Shown here: positions 23,325 to 30,923 of the stretch, in pieces
Numbering within the stretch: position 1 is the first letter of the stretch
How the letters are laid out: every line of letters begins with the position of its first letter
Origin: JAYZDF01 sp036337945
Lineage (GTDB): Bacteria; Myxococcota; Kuafuiibacteriia; Kuafuiibacteriales; Kuafuiibacteriaceae
DNA: 31,859 nt
Reading direction: 5' to 3'
NCBI GenBank assembly: GCA_036337945.1
Contig: JAYZDF010000039.1
Location: 1 to 31,859, forward strand
The notes under the pieces: generated by a model
Databases searched by the model: none
What the model was told of the DNA's origin: nothing
The model's input: only the letters and a program-made list of their open reading frames with translations
Translations under genes and position numbers: made by a program

Positions 23325-24767
23325 ATGCTTCAGTACGCAATCAAACGGCTTCTTTTGATGCCGCCGACTTTTTTTCTCGTTTCGTTAGCGATCTTTTTCG
23401 TCCTGAACGTTGCGCCCGGTCGGCCAGGTACGTCCGATAGTGCTGCGCAAAGCGGCGAATCTAGCCAATCGGCCAATCAACGAGAGAGCTTTCGAATCTT
23501 CAAGGAACAGTTCAATTTGGACAAACCGATTTTGTTCAATACTCGCTTTTCACTGACTAAAGCAGACATAGAAGAGGCCCTAAAGATAGCCTACAGACTC
23601 GATTCGACGGACGTCAGGTCAGCGGTACGTATCGAGGCTCAAGACAATCTCGACGACTGGGGCAATTACATGGTGCGGCATCTCATCTCTATATTGAGTG
23701 ATGGCTCAGACCCCGAGTTATCGAGACTGGCAGCTCTCCATCTGACTTCCGCTGCCAAAACAAAGTTTCTTCGCGAACGCGGGGTCGAGGATGCGAAGAC
23801 GAGAGCACTGAACCGGGAAATCGGGCGTCGAAATCAAGAATTCGCGGATTGGTGGTGGAAAAAGTCCGAGACGGTTCAGCGAGCACCCGAAGTCAAAGCC
23901 AATTGGGCCAAGTGGTGGGAAAAGAACCGTGCGCGCTATGAGTATGAAGGCGGCGAGAAAGCCAGTATCTTCTTTTCTGATACCCGGTTTGCGAAATACT
24001 GGGGCAATCTTTTGTCCTTAGATTTTGGTGTATCTACTGCCGACCGTCGTGAAGTATTGCCTACGATTGTCTCCAAGTTGAAGTACAGCATGAGTCTCAC
24101 GATGTTGAGCGTAATTCTTGCGTACTTGATAGCCGTTCCTATTGGTATTTTCAGCGCGGTGAGAAACGGTTCGAAGTCTGACGCAAGTATCACTTTGGTT
24201 TTGTTCATCCTCTACAGTTTGCCGACCTTCTTTACGGGCACTGTACTACTGAGGCTTCTCTCTGAGGGAGACCCCATCGGCTGGTTTCCTACGGGTGGAT
24301 TCTCTTCTCCCGGCGGAGACTATCGAACAACCTTATCTAATCTCTCTGACATTACCTGGCACTTGGTCTTGCCTATCGCAACGTACACTTCAGTATCCTT
24401 GGCGGCGCTGTCTCGATATGCGCGTTCAGGTGTGATTGATGTGATTCGAGCTGATTACATCCGTACTGCGCGAGCTAAGGGGCTGCATGAGTTTGTAGTC
24501 ATTATGAAACACGCAGTTCGTAATGGCATGATTCCTATTCTTACCTTGTTGGGGACTCTACTGCCGGTATTGGTTTCTGGTTCCGTGGTCATCGAAGTCG
24601 TTTTTGGTATCCCGGGTATGGGTCTTTATCTGTATGACGCGATTAATTTGAGAGATTACAATGCGGTGATGGGCGTTCTCGTTATCGCGAGTTCATTAAC
24701 CTTGGTCGGGATTTTGATTTCAGACCTTAGCTACGCGGCTGTCGACCCGCGGATTAGTTTCGATTGA
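23325..24767 (+). CDS. DppB/OppB-type ABC permease with a large extracytoplasmic insertion
   Basis: 480 residues against about 310-340 for usual DppB proteins. TM1 (LLMPPTFFLVSLAIFFVLNV) and FRIFKEQFNLDKPIL are normal. About 150 residues (72-222) are then inserted before the conserved AKYWGNLLSLDFGVS. The insert is helical and looks HEAT-like (DGSDPELSRLAALHLTSAAK), and has a Trp-rich part (FADWWWKK, WAKWWEKNRARYE). After it the permease core is intact: LKYSMSLTMLSVILAYLIAV, FILYSLPTFFTGT, the EAA loop YIRTARAKGLHEFVVIMKHA and FGIPGMGLYLYDAI. The insert should lie in the periplasm, where it could meet the substrate-binding protein. It sits between the SBP and DppC-type genes with 3-5 nt spacing. 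Confidence 0.9.
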   Translation: MLQYAIKRLLLMPPTFFLVSLAIFFVLNVAPGRPGTSDSAAQSGESSQSANQRESFRIFKEQFNLDKPILFNTRFSLTKADIEEALKIAYRLDSTDVRSAVRIEAQDNLDDWGNYMVRHLISILSDGSDPELSRLAALHLTSAAKTKFLRERGVEDAKTRALNREIGRRNQEFADWWWKKSETVQRAPEVKANWAKWWEKNRARYEYEGGEKASIFFSDTRFAKYWGNLLSLDFGVSTADRREVLPTIVSKLKYSMSLTMLSVILAYLIAVPIGIFSAVRNGSKSDASITLVLFILYSLPTFFTGTVLLRLLSEGDPIGWFPTGGFSSPGGDYRTTLSNLSDITWHLVLPIATYTSVSLAALSRYARSGVIDVIRADYIRTARAKGLHEFVVIMKHAVRNGMIPILTLLGTLLPVLVSGSVVIEVVFGIPGMGLYLYDAINLRDYNAVMGVLVIASSLTLVGILISDLSYAAVDPRISFD

Positions 24768-24772
24768 TAAAG

Positions 24773-25993
24773 ATGGATAAGCCAGTTTTACAAGAAGACC
24801 CATCGTATCGCGAAATTGTCTGGGGTCAGTTCAAGAAGCGGACGCTCCCATATTCGGCGCTTCTTGGGATTTTCGCACTCTTTTTTATCGCGGTTTATGC
24901 GCCATTAGTCATCAGCAACAAGCCATTTATTTGGCAGGTTGACGGCGGAGAAATGAGCTTTCCTTGGTTTTCAAGTTTGTACGACCGAAACTTTTTTGAA
25001 AGCACGCTCGATATCGCATTCAATTGTTTGTTGTTCCCGGGAACCATTTTGGTTCTTCCGGCCGCCTGGATATGGCGAAGCACTTCGGCGCTTCCTCGAA
25101 AAGAAAGACAACCCAAACGTTCGCGGGCTGCATACGCAACCTTAGCCGTTTTGCTTCTTTCTTTCTTGGCGATTGTTGCCGCCTCGAAGGGCACACCAAA
25201 AATTGTTTACCCTGAGCTGCAGCAAAGGCTTGAGGCCGAAGGTAAGCAGGTTAAGGCCGTCTATCCACTCATTGCTTATTCTTATCGAGATATTAATCTC
25301 AAGGAAGTCCGCGTAGGCATTAGCTCTAAGCATTTCTTAGGCACGGACAATGCGGGTCGCGACGTCTTTAGCCGGTTGGTTTACGGCACTCGAATTTCTC
25401 TCACTATCGGTTTGTTCGCCGTCGCGATCTATATCCTCATTGGGATCTTTTTCGGTGCCTTGGCTGGATATTACGGCGGCTGGATCGATATAGCGATTCA
25501 AAGGCTTATTGAGGTCGTCATTTCTATTCCGTCTTTATTTCTCATTCTGACGGTGGCGGCGTTTATCGAGAACCGGTCTATCTTTCACATCATGGCGATT
25601 ATCGCGGCGGTTCGTTGGACAGGTCCGGCTCGCCTCGTACGTGGTGAGTTCCTTCGACTGAAGAATTTAGACTTTGTTGCGGCAGCACAAGCATCCGGAT
25701 TCAAAGAGTCCGTCATTATCTTCAAGCAAATATTGCCGAACGCATTAGGGCCCGTCCTGGTATCGGCTACTTTTGGTGTTGCTTCGGCAATCCTGACCGA
25801 ATCAACGATGAGCTTCTTGGGACTTGGAGACATCACGGTTCCGAGTTGGGGACAGATTTTGAGCACCGGTCGAACCACGGGTAGCTGGGTCATGATCTTG
25901 GCTCCCGGTTTTGCCATTTTTGCCACAGTCAGTTTGCTGAACCTACTGGGTGAGGGCGTTCGTGATGCGCTGGATCCGAAATTGAGGAGCTAA
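24773..25993 (+). CDS. DppC/OppC-type ABC permease with extra N-terminal membrane segments
   Basis: About 406 residues against about 300 normally. The usual N-terminal helix (LLGIFALFFIAVYAPLVIS) is followed by two additional hydrophobic segments (FNCLLFPGTILVLPAAWIW and TLAVLLLSFLAIVAAS). These are separated by a basic loop RKERQPKRSR. The family anchor HFLGTDNAGRDVFSRLVYGT comes next. The core is typical: GIFFGALAGYYGGWIDIAIQ, VISIPSLFLILTVAAF, the EAA loop AAQASGFKESVIIFKQILPN and MSFLGLGDITVPSWGQIL. I start at the ATG 24773, 5 nt after the previous stop; a TTG at 24764 overlapping that stop would add three residues. It should pair with the DppB-type protein to form the channel of the importer. 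Confidence 0.9.
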   Translation: MDKPVLQEDPSYREIVWGQFKKRTLPYSALLGIFALFFIAVYAPLVISNKPFIWQVDGGEMSFPWFSSLYDRNFFESTLDIAFNCLLFPGTILVLPAAWIWRSTSALPRKERQPKRSRAAYATLAVLLLSFLAIVAASKGTPKIVYPELQQRLEAEGKQVKAVYPLIAYSYRDINLKEVRVGISSKHFLGTDNAGRDVFSRLVYGTRISLTIGLFAVAIYILIGIFFGALAGYYGGWIDIAIQRLIEVVISIPSLFLILTVAAFIENRSIFHIMAIIAAVRWTGPARLVRGEFLRLKNLDFVAAAQASGFKESVIIFKQILPNALGPVLVSATFGVASAILTESTMSFLGLGDITVPSWGQILSTGRTTGSWVMILAPGFAIFATVSLLNLLGEGVRDALDPKLRS

Positions 25994-25996
25994 GGA

Positions 25997-26974
25997 ATGG
26001 CATTACTCGAGATAAAAGGACTCAAGACCCACTTCTTTACGGATGCCGGAGTATTGCCGTCGGTCGATGGAATTTCTTTTTCGGTCGATAAAGGCGAAAC
26101 CTTAGGAATTGTGGGAGAAAGTGGCTGCGGCAAGTCAGTCACCGCGATGAGCATTCTTAGGTTGATTCCGCAGCCTCCGGGCAAGATTGTCAGCGGTGAA
26201 ATCCGCTTTAACGATATTGATTTGGTTGATATTTCAGACTCACGTCTTCGCCAAATTCGTGGCAATGAAATCGCGATGATCTTTCAGGAGCCGATGACCA
26301 GTCTCAATCCGGTCTATACGGTGGGGAATCAAATCATCGAAGCCATCATGTTGCATCAGGCGAAGGAGCCAGAAGAAGCTCGTGAGCTCGCAATCCAAAT
26401 GCTCAAAGAAGTTGGTATTCCAGACCCGCACACGAGAATTGACGAGTATCCGCATCAAATGAGCGGCGGGATGAAACAGCGGGTGATGATTGCAATGGCG
26501 TTGTCTTGCAATCCCGCATTGTTGATCGCGGATGAGCCGACAACAGCCTTAGACGTGACGATTCAGGCGCAAATTCTAGAGCTGCTCAATCGAATGCAGC
26601 GCGAGCGAGAAATGGCGATTATGATGATTACCCATGACTTGGGTGTGGTGGCGGAAACGTGTCAGCGCGTCGTTGTCATGTATGCAGGCCGAGTCGCTGA
26701 GACAGGTACGATTGAAGATATCTTTGAACGACCTCATCACCCTTATACCTATGGGTTGCTTCAGTCTTTGCCCGACAGGGCAGCACCAGGAGCCAGACTA
26801 CCTACCATCGAAGGCACGGTACCGAGTCCCCTCAATTTTCCAAGCGGTTGCCGATTCCGTAATCGATGTGAGTCCGCTACTCAAATTTGTGAAACGGAAC
26901 CGCCACTTATCAATATCGGCGAGAAGCATCAGGCCTGGTGTCATCACCCCATTTCAACGGAGGCCAGCGCATGA
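25997..26974 (+). CDS. Oligopeptide/dipeptide ABC transporter ATP-binding protein (DppD/OppD type)
   Basis: 325 residues. Walker A GESGCGKS (about 40-47), Q-loop FQEPMTSLNP, signature MSGGMKQRVMIAMAL, Walker B LLIADEPTTALD and the H-loop ITHDLG are all intact. The C-terminal oligo_HPY region has four cysteines (CRFRNRCESATQICE and WCHH). In related DppD proteins such cysteines bind an iron-sulfur cluster; here that is inference. It hydrolyses ATP to power the importer with the next gene's product. The start ATG lies 3 nt after the permease stop. Its own stop overlaps the next start by 4 nt (ATGA). Confidence 0.93.
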   Translation: MALLEIKGLKTHFFTDAGVLPSVDGISFSVDKGETLGIVGESGCGKSVTAMSILRLIPQPPGKIVSGEIRFNDIDLVDISDSRLRQIRGNEIAMIFQEPMTSLNPVYTVGNQIIEAIMLHQAKEPEEARELAIQMLKEVGIPDPHTRIDEYPHQMSGGMKQRVMIAMALSCNPALLIADEPTTALDVTIQAQILELLNRMQREREMAIMMITHDLGVVAETCQRVVVMYAGRVAETGTIEDIFERPHHPYTYGLLQSLPDRAAPGARLPTIEGTVPSPLNFPSGCRFRNRCESATQICETEPPLINIGEKHQAWCHHPISTEASA

Positions 26975-27981
26975 ATGCAATAGCGAGCGAGCCGTTGTTG
27001 AAGGTTCGAGAACTCAAAAAAGGCTTCCCCGTAACGAAAGGAATTTTTCGTCGACAAGTTGGCTTGGTCAAGGCCGTCGACGGAGTCTCTTTTGACTTGC
27101 TTCCAGGGGAGACGATTTCGCTAGTCGGCGAGAGTGGCTGCGGTAAAACCACAACAGGGCGAGCCATATTACAGCTGATCAAACCAAATTCTGGTGAGGT
27201 CCAATTTCGCGGAAAGGACCTGACAAAGTTGGATGCCAATGAGCTTCGTGAAATGCGACGGCATATGCAGATTATTTTTCAGGATCCATTTTCTAGTCTC
27301 AACCCTCGTCAAACCGTGGGTGAAATCATTGGTGGACCGATGATTCTACACGGGATTTGTGAGGCCGGTGAGGTGGATGATCAAGTTCGAGACCTGTTGC
27401 TCAAAGTGGGCTTACAGCCGAGCTATATTTCCCGATATCCTCATGAATTTTCAGGCGGTCAACGGCAGCGTATCGGTATTGCGCGAGCGATTGCTTTGCG
27501 CCCTGATTTCATTGTTTGTGATGAAGCGGTATCGGCCCTCGATGTCAGTGTTCAAGCGCAGATTATTAATTTGCTCCTCGATTTGAAAGACGAATTTGGG
27601 TTGAGCTATTTGTTTATTGCGCATGACTTATCCGTGGTTCGGCACATTTCTGATCGGATTGCTGTCATGTACTTAGGACGAATTGTGGAATTCGCCGAAA
27701 GTGATGCTTTATTCGAAAAGCCATTTCATCCCTACACTCAAGCGCTGCTTTCAGCGGTTCCCCATGCGAATCCGGCTAAACGAAAGAAACGAATTATTCT
27801 TCCCGGTGATGTTCCGAGCCCAATAAACCCGCCTTCCGGGTGTCATTTTCACACGCGCTGTCCGGTCGCGGAGCCTCGATGTCGTACGGAGTCTCCGGAA
27901 GTACACGACCTTGGGAACGGACATCGAGTGCAGTGTCATCTTTATGAGAACAACACCGAACTCGTTCAAATTGGGCAATAG
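26971..27981 (+). CDS. Oligopeptide/dipeptide ABC transporter ATP-binding protein (DppF/OppF type)
   Basis: 336 residues from the ATG at 26971, which overlaps the previous stop (ATGA) and has GGAGG at 26959-26963. The open frame back to 26938 adds 11 unlikely residues. Typical features are GIFRRQVGLVKAVDGVSF, Walker A GESGCGKT, Q-loop FQDPFSSLNPRQT, signature FSGGQRQRIGIARAIALRPD, Walker B FIVCDEAVSALDVSVQAQI and IAHDLSVV. It ends with an oligo_HPY tail having four cysteines (CHFHTRCPVAEPRC and QCHLY). It is the last gene of the operon. The stop is 9 bp from the convergent J-domain gene. Confidence 0.93.
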   Translation: MNAIASEPLLKVRELKKGFPVTKGIFRRQVGLVKAVDGVSFDLLPGETISLVGESGCGKTTTGRAILQLIKPNSGEVQFRGKDLTKLDANELREMRRHMQIIFQDPFSSLNPRQTVGEIIGGPMILHGICEAGEVDDQVRDLLLKVGLQPSYISRYPHEFSGGQRQRIGIARAIALRPDFIVCDEAVSALDVSVQAQIINLLLDLKDEFGLSYLFIAHDLSVVRHISDRIAVMYLGRIVEFAESDALFEKPFHPYTQALLSAVPHANPAKRKKRIILPGDVPSPINPPSGCHFHTRCPVAEPRCRTESPEVHDLGNGHRVQCHLYENNTELVQIGQ

Positions 27982-27990
27982 AACTTCATT

Positions 27991-28887
27991 CTAATTTACG
28001 TTGCCTCTTTTACTTTCGAAATACCGCTGCAAAACGGTGTTGGCTGAGTTGATCACGCTCATCTTTTGTGTGTCACCGCTTTTATAATCGGGATGGTTTT
28101 GTCGGGCGAGTCGTCGGTATTGCCTTTTCACTTCGGCGGGTGACGCTGTTTTGGAGAGGCCAAGTTCAGAAAAAGCAGAAAGCACCGAAGGTGGAATCTG
28201 CTCTTCTTGAGTCGTCGCTTGAGGCCGGGACGACGAAGCCTGATAAGCTCCAGTCGCTAGCTGTTTCCATCGATTGACCGGCAAGCGCCGAGGTGATTTT
28301 ACGTCTAAGCCCGCGTTGGCGAGGGCTTGCCGAAGACTGTCATTTTCTCCCGCATCAAAGGCAAAGGAGCCGTCTGCTCGAAGGATGAGTCGATGAGTTT
28401 CGACGCCGTTTGTTGATGAAAGCCCAGCTTGGTCTGCGACGAGTTGTTTGAGTTCGTTGTGAGAATGCTGCCTGTCCACTTTCGAACCCCCTTGTAGCCT
28501 CGTCCATTTGCCGGGTGTGACAATAAAGCTTTTGTGCTTAGGGCAGCTATGGACGTCAAAATAGGTGACATTACGGTATCCGTGCATCGTTACCTCAAAA
28601 TCTGTCAGGCTGTGACCCCCATAAATTTGATTCAGTTTGAGGGTGTTATTTTTCTCCGTTTGCGCATCGAATTGGCTATTCATGAGCGAAGGATGAAGAA
28701 GAGGTGATAGGGTGGATTGAGATGGCCGAGCGAGGACAGGCGGACAAAAGCTCGTTTTGGCATTGCGCTCAAAGGAAGGAATAGCAGGTTGTGGCATTCG
28801 TGCCTCACTTTTTTGCTGTCTTGAGGGAGCCTTTGTTTGGTTTTTCGCGTGAACTTTAACAAGCGATGGTCGGGAAATCTTCATCAT
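27991..28887 (-). CDS. Protein with a C-terminal DnaJ (J) domain and unrecognised N-terminal part
   Basis: About 298 residues from the ATG at 28887; a TTG at 28944 would add 19 residues including a weakly hydrophobic stretch. The last about 67 residues form a J-domain: FSELGLSKTASPAEVKRQYR, RLARQNHPDYKSGD with the essential HPD, and SVINSANTVLQRYFE. J-domains stimulate the ATPase of Hsp70/DnaK. The N-terminal 80 or so residues are basic and Pro/Ser/Gln-rich, probably disordered. The middle has a compact region (YRNVTYFDVHSCPKHKSFIV, then HSHNELKQLVADQ and HRLILRADGSFAFDAGEN) that I do not recognise. There is no G/F region or zinc centre, so it is not a canonical DnaJ but a specialised co-chaperone. 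It converges on the importer operon with no evident functional link. Confidence 0.75.
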   Translation of the reverse strand: MMKISRPSLVKVHAKNQTKAPSRQQKSEARMPQPAIPSFERNAKTSFCPPVLARPSQSTLSPLLHPSLMNSQFDAQTEKNNTLKLNQIYGGHSLTDFEVTMHGYRNVTYFDVHSCPKHKSFIVTPGKWTRLQGGSKVDRQHSHNELKQLVADQAGLSSTNGVETHRLILRADGSFAFDAGENDSLRQALANAGLDVKSPRRLPVNRWKQLATGAYQASSSRPQATTQEEQIPPSVLSAFSELGLSKTASPAEVKRQYRRLARQNHPDYKSGDTQKMSVINSANTVLQRYFESKRGNVN

Positions 28888-28977
28888 TATTTTTATCGCG
28901 GCAATAAAGAGGAGAGTTGTTCGTATTCTCTCTTGAACGCGCAAATAATTGTTAATTCAACGAAAACAGTAAAAGAT

Positions 28978-29018
28978 TGTCACATGTCTTGATGAGGTGA
29001 CACCTAAGCAGATACATT
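28978..29018 (+). promoter_or_regulatory. Putative promoter of the ACP phosphodiesterase gene with an inverted repeat over the -35
   Basis: TTGATG (28989-28994), an 18-nt spacer and TACATT (29013-29018) form a possible sigma70 promoter about 70 nt before the GTG. TGTCAC (28978-28983) and GTGACA (28997-29002) are inverted repeats flanking the -35, so a repressor could bind there. Read by eye only. Confidence 0.3.
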
Positions 29019-29076
29019 ATTCTTTCGCGCAGTGAGAATAGATGATCTATGTCATAAAGTGTTACGCTTTGGGTGC

Positions 29077-29080
29077 GGAG
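29077..29080 (+). promoter_or_regulatory. Ribosome site deciding the GTG start of acpH
   Basis: GGAG lies 6 nt before GTG 29087. The frame is also open to an ATG at 29042, but homologues begin at the sequence xNYLAHLHLA, which follows this GTG directly. Confidence 0.6.
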
Positions 29081-29086
29081 CGCGAC

Positions 29087-29671
29087 GTGAATTATCTTGC
29101 CCATCTTCATTTGGCTTATGTGACCAGTACTTCATTAGAAGGCGCTTTGATGGGTGATTTCGTCAAGGGTAAGAATTTGGATGCCTATTCCGACGAACAG
29201 CGAATCGCGATTCGGCTGCACCGAAAAATCGATCGATTCACCGAAGACTCCTCGGTCATCCAGGCTGCGAAACGCTCTTTTCGTTCCGAGAATCGACGCT
29301 TTTCTGGGATTGCTTTGGATGTGTTTTGGGATCATTGCTTAGCACTTGATTTGGTAGAGCAAGGGAAGATCAGACATTTCTTGTCTTTCGTCTATGAGAC
29401 TCTAGAAACCAAAGAACCAACTTTCGTGACTTCATTTGAAGAACTACGTGCCGCAATTTTGGAGTATCGTTGGTTTGAAAGCTTTACTGAATTTGCTGCG
29501 GTAGAGCGAACTCTCGCGCGAATTACTCAGCGCAAACCGCGGATGTCTCATTTATTACAATGCGTCGGTGATCTTGAAGAGAATTATGAAGCGCTCAAGG
29601 GGCGGTTTGTTTCCTTTTATCCCGAGCTTTCGGGCGCATCAAAACAATGGGTTGATGAATTGCGAGGGTGA
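29087..29671 (+). CDS. acpH: Acyl-carrier-protein phosphodiesterase
   Basis: About 194 residues, the normal size. It removes the 4'-phosphopantetheine arm from holo-ACP (EC 3.1.4.14), turning over the fatty-acid synthesis cofactor in the cytoplasm. It matches E. coli AcpH along its length: NYLAHLHLA at the start, LEGALMGDFVKG, RLHRKIDRFTEDS, FRSENRRFSGIALDVFWDH with conserved Asp and His, ITQRKPRMSHLL and LEENYEALKGRFVSFYPEL. The GTG at 29087 is preferred because it gives the family N-terminus and has a GGAG. A putative promoter with an inverted repeat lies upstream. Its stop is only 4 bp from the stop of the convergent glycosyltransferase. Confidence 0.92.
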   Translation: MNYLAHLHLAYVTSTSLEGALMGDFVKGKNLDAYSDEQRIAIRLHRKIDRFTEDSSVIQAAKRSFRSENRRFSGIALDVFWDHCLALDLVEQGKIRHFLSFVYETLETKEPTFVTSFEELRAAILEYRWFESFTEFAAVERTLARITQRKPRMSHLLQCVGDLEENYEALKGRFVSFYPELSGASKQWVDELRG

Positions 29672-29675
29672 GGCC

Positions 29676-30923
29676 CTATTCGTGGCGTAGACGATGTGCA
29701 AAAGCAGCGAACTGCTGTGTTGCATTCGAATATTCGTGCCAGGTCTCGTTACTCTTTTTGCGGAAGGCTTCAAGCTGTGCAGGTTCGTTCAGAAAGCCTG
29801 AAATAAAAGCTGCGATTTTCTCTGGAGAGGTTTGAGCCGGAATCAAGACTCCGTTGTCTTCGTTCACGATTTCCGATGTGCCGCCTACATCTGTAGCAAT
29901 CACAGGAATGCCCGCGCTCTGTGCTTCCATCACCGAGACAGGGACGCCTTCAGAGTCGCTGACGTTGATAAAGAGATCGACCGGTTGTTCCACGTAGAAC
30001 TGACGAACGTTTTGATTGGGCGTGTGACCATGGAAGGTGTATCTCACCGAATTGCCAAGTAACGTACGGGCTTGCTCCTGAAGTTGCGCGGCGAGGGGAC
30101 CGTCGCCAAAATGGTGCCATTCGACGCGGGGCTTCTTGGTTGGGTCCAGGTGGTTGAGCGCTTCGATAATCAGATTGACCCGTTTGACCCGAGTAAGACC
30201 AGAGCAGCTTACGATTCGCAAAATCTGATCACTAGAAGGGGTCGTGGTGCCCAAGCTGTGAACGCCAAGACGAGAAAGTTCTACTTTATCTCCATATAAA
30301 GGATGCCGCGATTGGAGATATTCGACACCGTCCGCAGAGATAGAGAATATCTTTTTTGTTTGCTCCAGGACCAGGTTTCGAAATGGGAACCAGGCGGGGT
30401 TATAGAGTTCTTCATATAGATCCCAGCGATGAGTGCGACATACAAAAGACAACGAAGGATTTTGTTGAGCAAGAAAAGCGAGCCCGACGGGAGTGGCTTC
30501 CAGCCAATAACTGTAAAAAAGCGTGTTTTCGACTTCGATTTGATTTTGCTGTCCAAACCAAAAAACAACCTTTTGTGCCGCTCGTAAGAACCGAAGCAAG
30601 CGCCGCGAGCGGGCCACGAAGCTTTGTGCGTTGCTTGATTCACCTAATAAGCCCTTTGATTCACGAAGTATGCTCCGGATGTTCGCCCGGGCCACACCTT
30701 GTCGAACCAAATCTCGTGGACTTATCGAGGCAAGACTATCGTCACAGACGACGTTTGAGGGAAGTCTCCGTGAAGCGCCTTGGACATGAGCGGGAACTAT
30801 TCGGACCGTATCGAAGGCTTCGGCCAGATAGGGAAGTTCAAGTTCAACGAAGGTCTCTTTGTTTCCGTACGGAAAATGTTGCGTGAACAGTACCAGATGC
30901 CGGCGTGAGTGAGATGAGCTCAT
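29676..30923 (-). CDS. Glycosyltransferase family 4 protein
   Basis: About 415 residues from the ATG at 30923 (MSSSHSRRHLVLFTQHFPYG). The frame is open to 31148, but that part overlaps the upstream gene and is Arg-rich. GT-B features in order: HFPYGNKETFVELELPYLA near the N-terminus, FYSYWLEATPVGLAFL, VCRTHRWDLYEE, and FSISADGVEYLQ. The C-terminal donor-binding half has IVSCSGLTRVKRVNLIIEAL, FGDGPLAAQLQEQ and the EX7E motif EGVPVSVME followed by IPVIATDVGGTSEIV. The start overlaps the stop of the upstream glycosyltransferase by 4 nt (ATGA), so translation is coupled. It likely builds an exopolysaccharide or O-antigen-type glycan; the sugar is unknown. Confidence 0.9.
   Translation of the reverse strand: MSSSHSRRHLVLFTQHFPYGNKETFVELELPYLAEAFDTVRIVPAHVQGASRRLPSNVVCDDSLASISPRDLVRQGVARANIRSILRESKGLLGESSNAQSFVARSRRLLRFLRAAQKVVFWFGQQNQIEVENTLFYSYWLEATPVGLAFLAQQNPSLSFVCRTHRWDLYEELYNPAWFPFRNLVLEQTKKIFSISADGVEYLQSRHPLYGDKVELSRLGVHSLGTTTPSSDQILRIVSCSGLTRVKRVNLIIEALNHLDPTKKPRVEWHHFGDGPLAAQLQEQARTLLGNSVRYTFHGHTPNQNVRQFYVEQPVDLFINVSDSEGVPVSVMEAQSAGIPVIATDVGGTSEIVNEDNGVLIPAQTSPEKIAAFISGFLNEPAQLEAFRKKSNETWHEYSNATQQFAAFAHRLRHE

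Noticed and set aside
30281..30886. Long rightward and leftward frames of 120-176 residues inside the GT4 gene
   Set aside because: They are antisense or shifted shadows of a gene with clear GT4 motifs and show no family pattern of their own.
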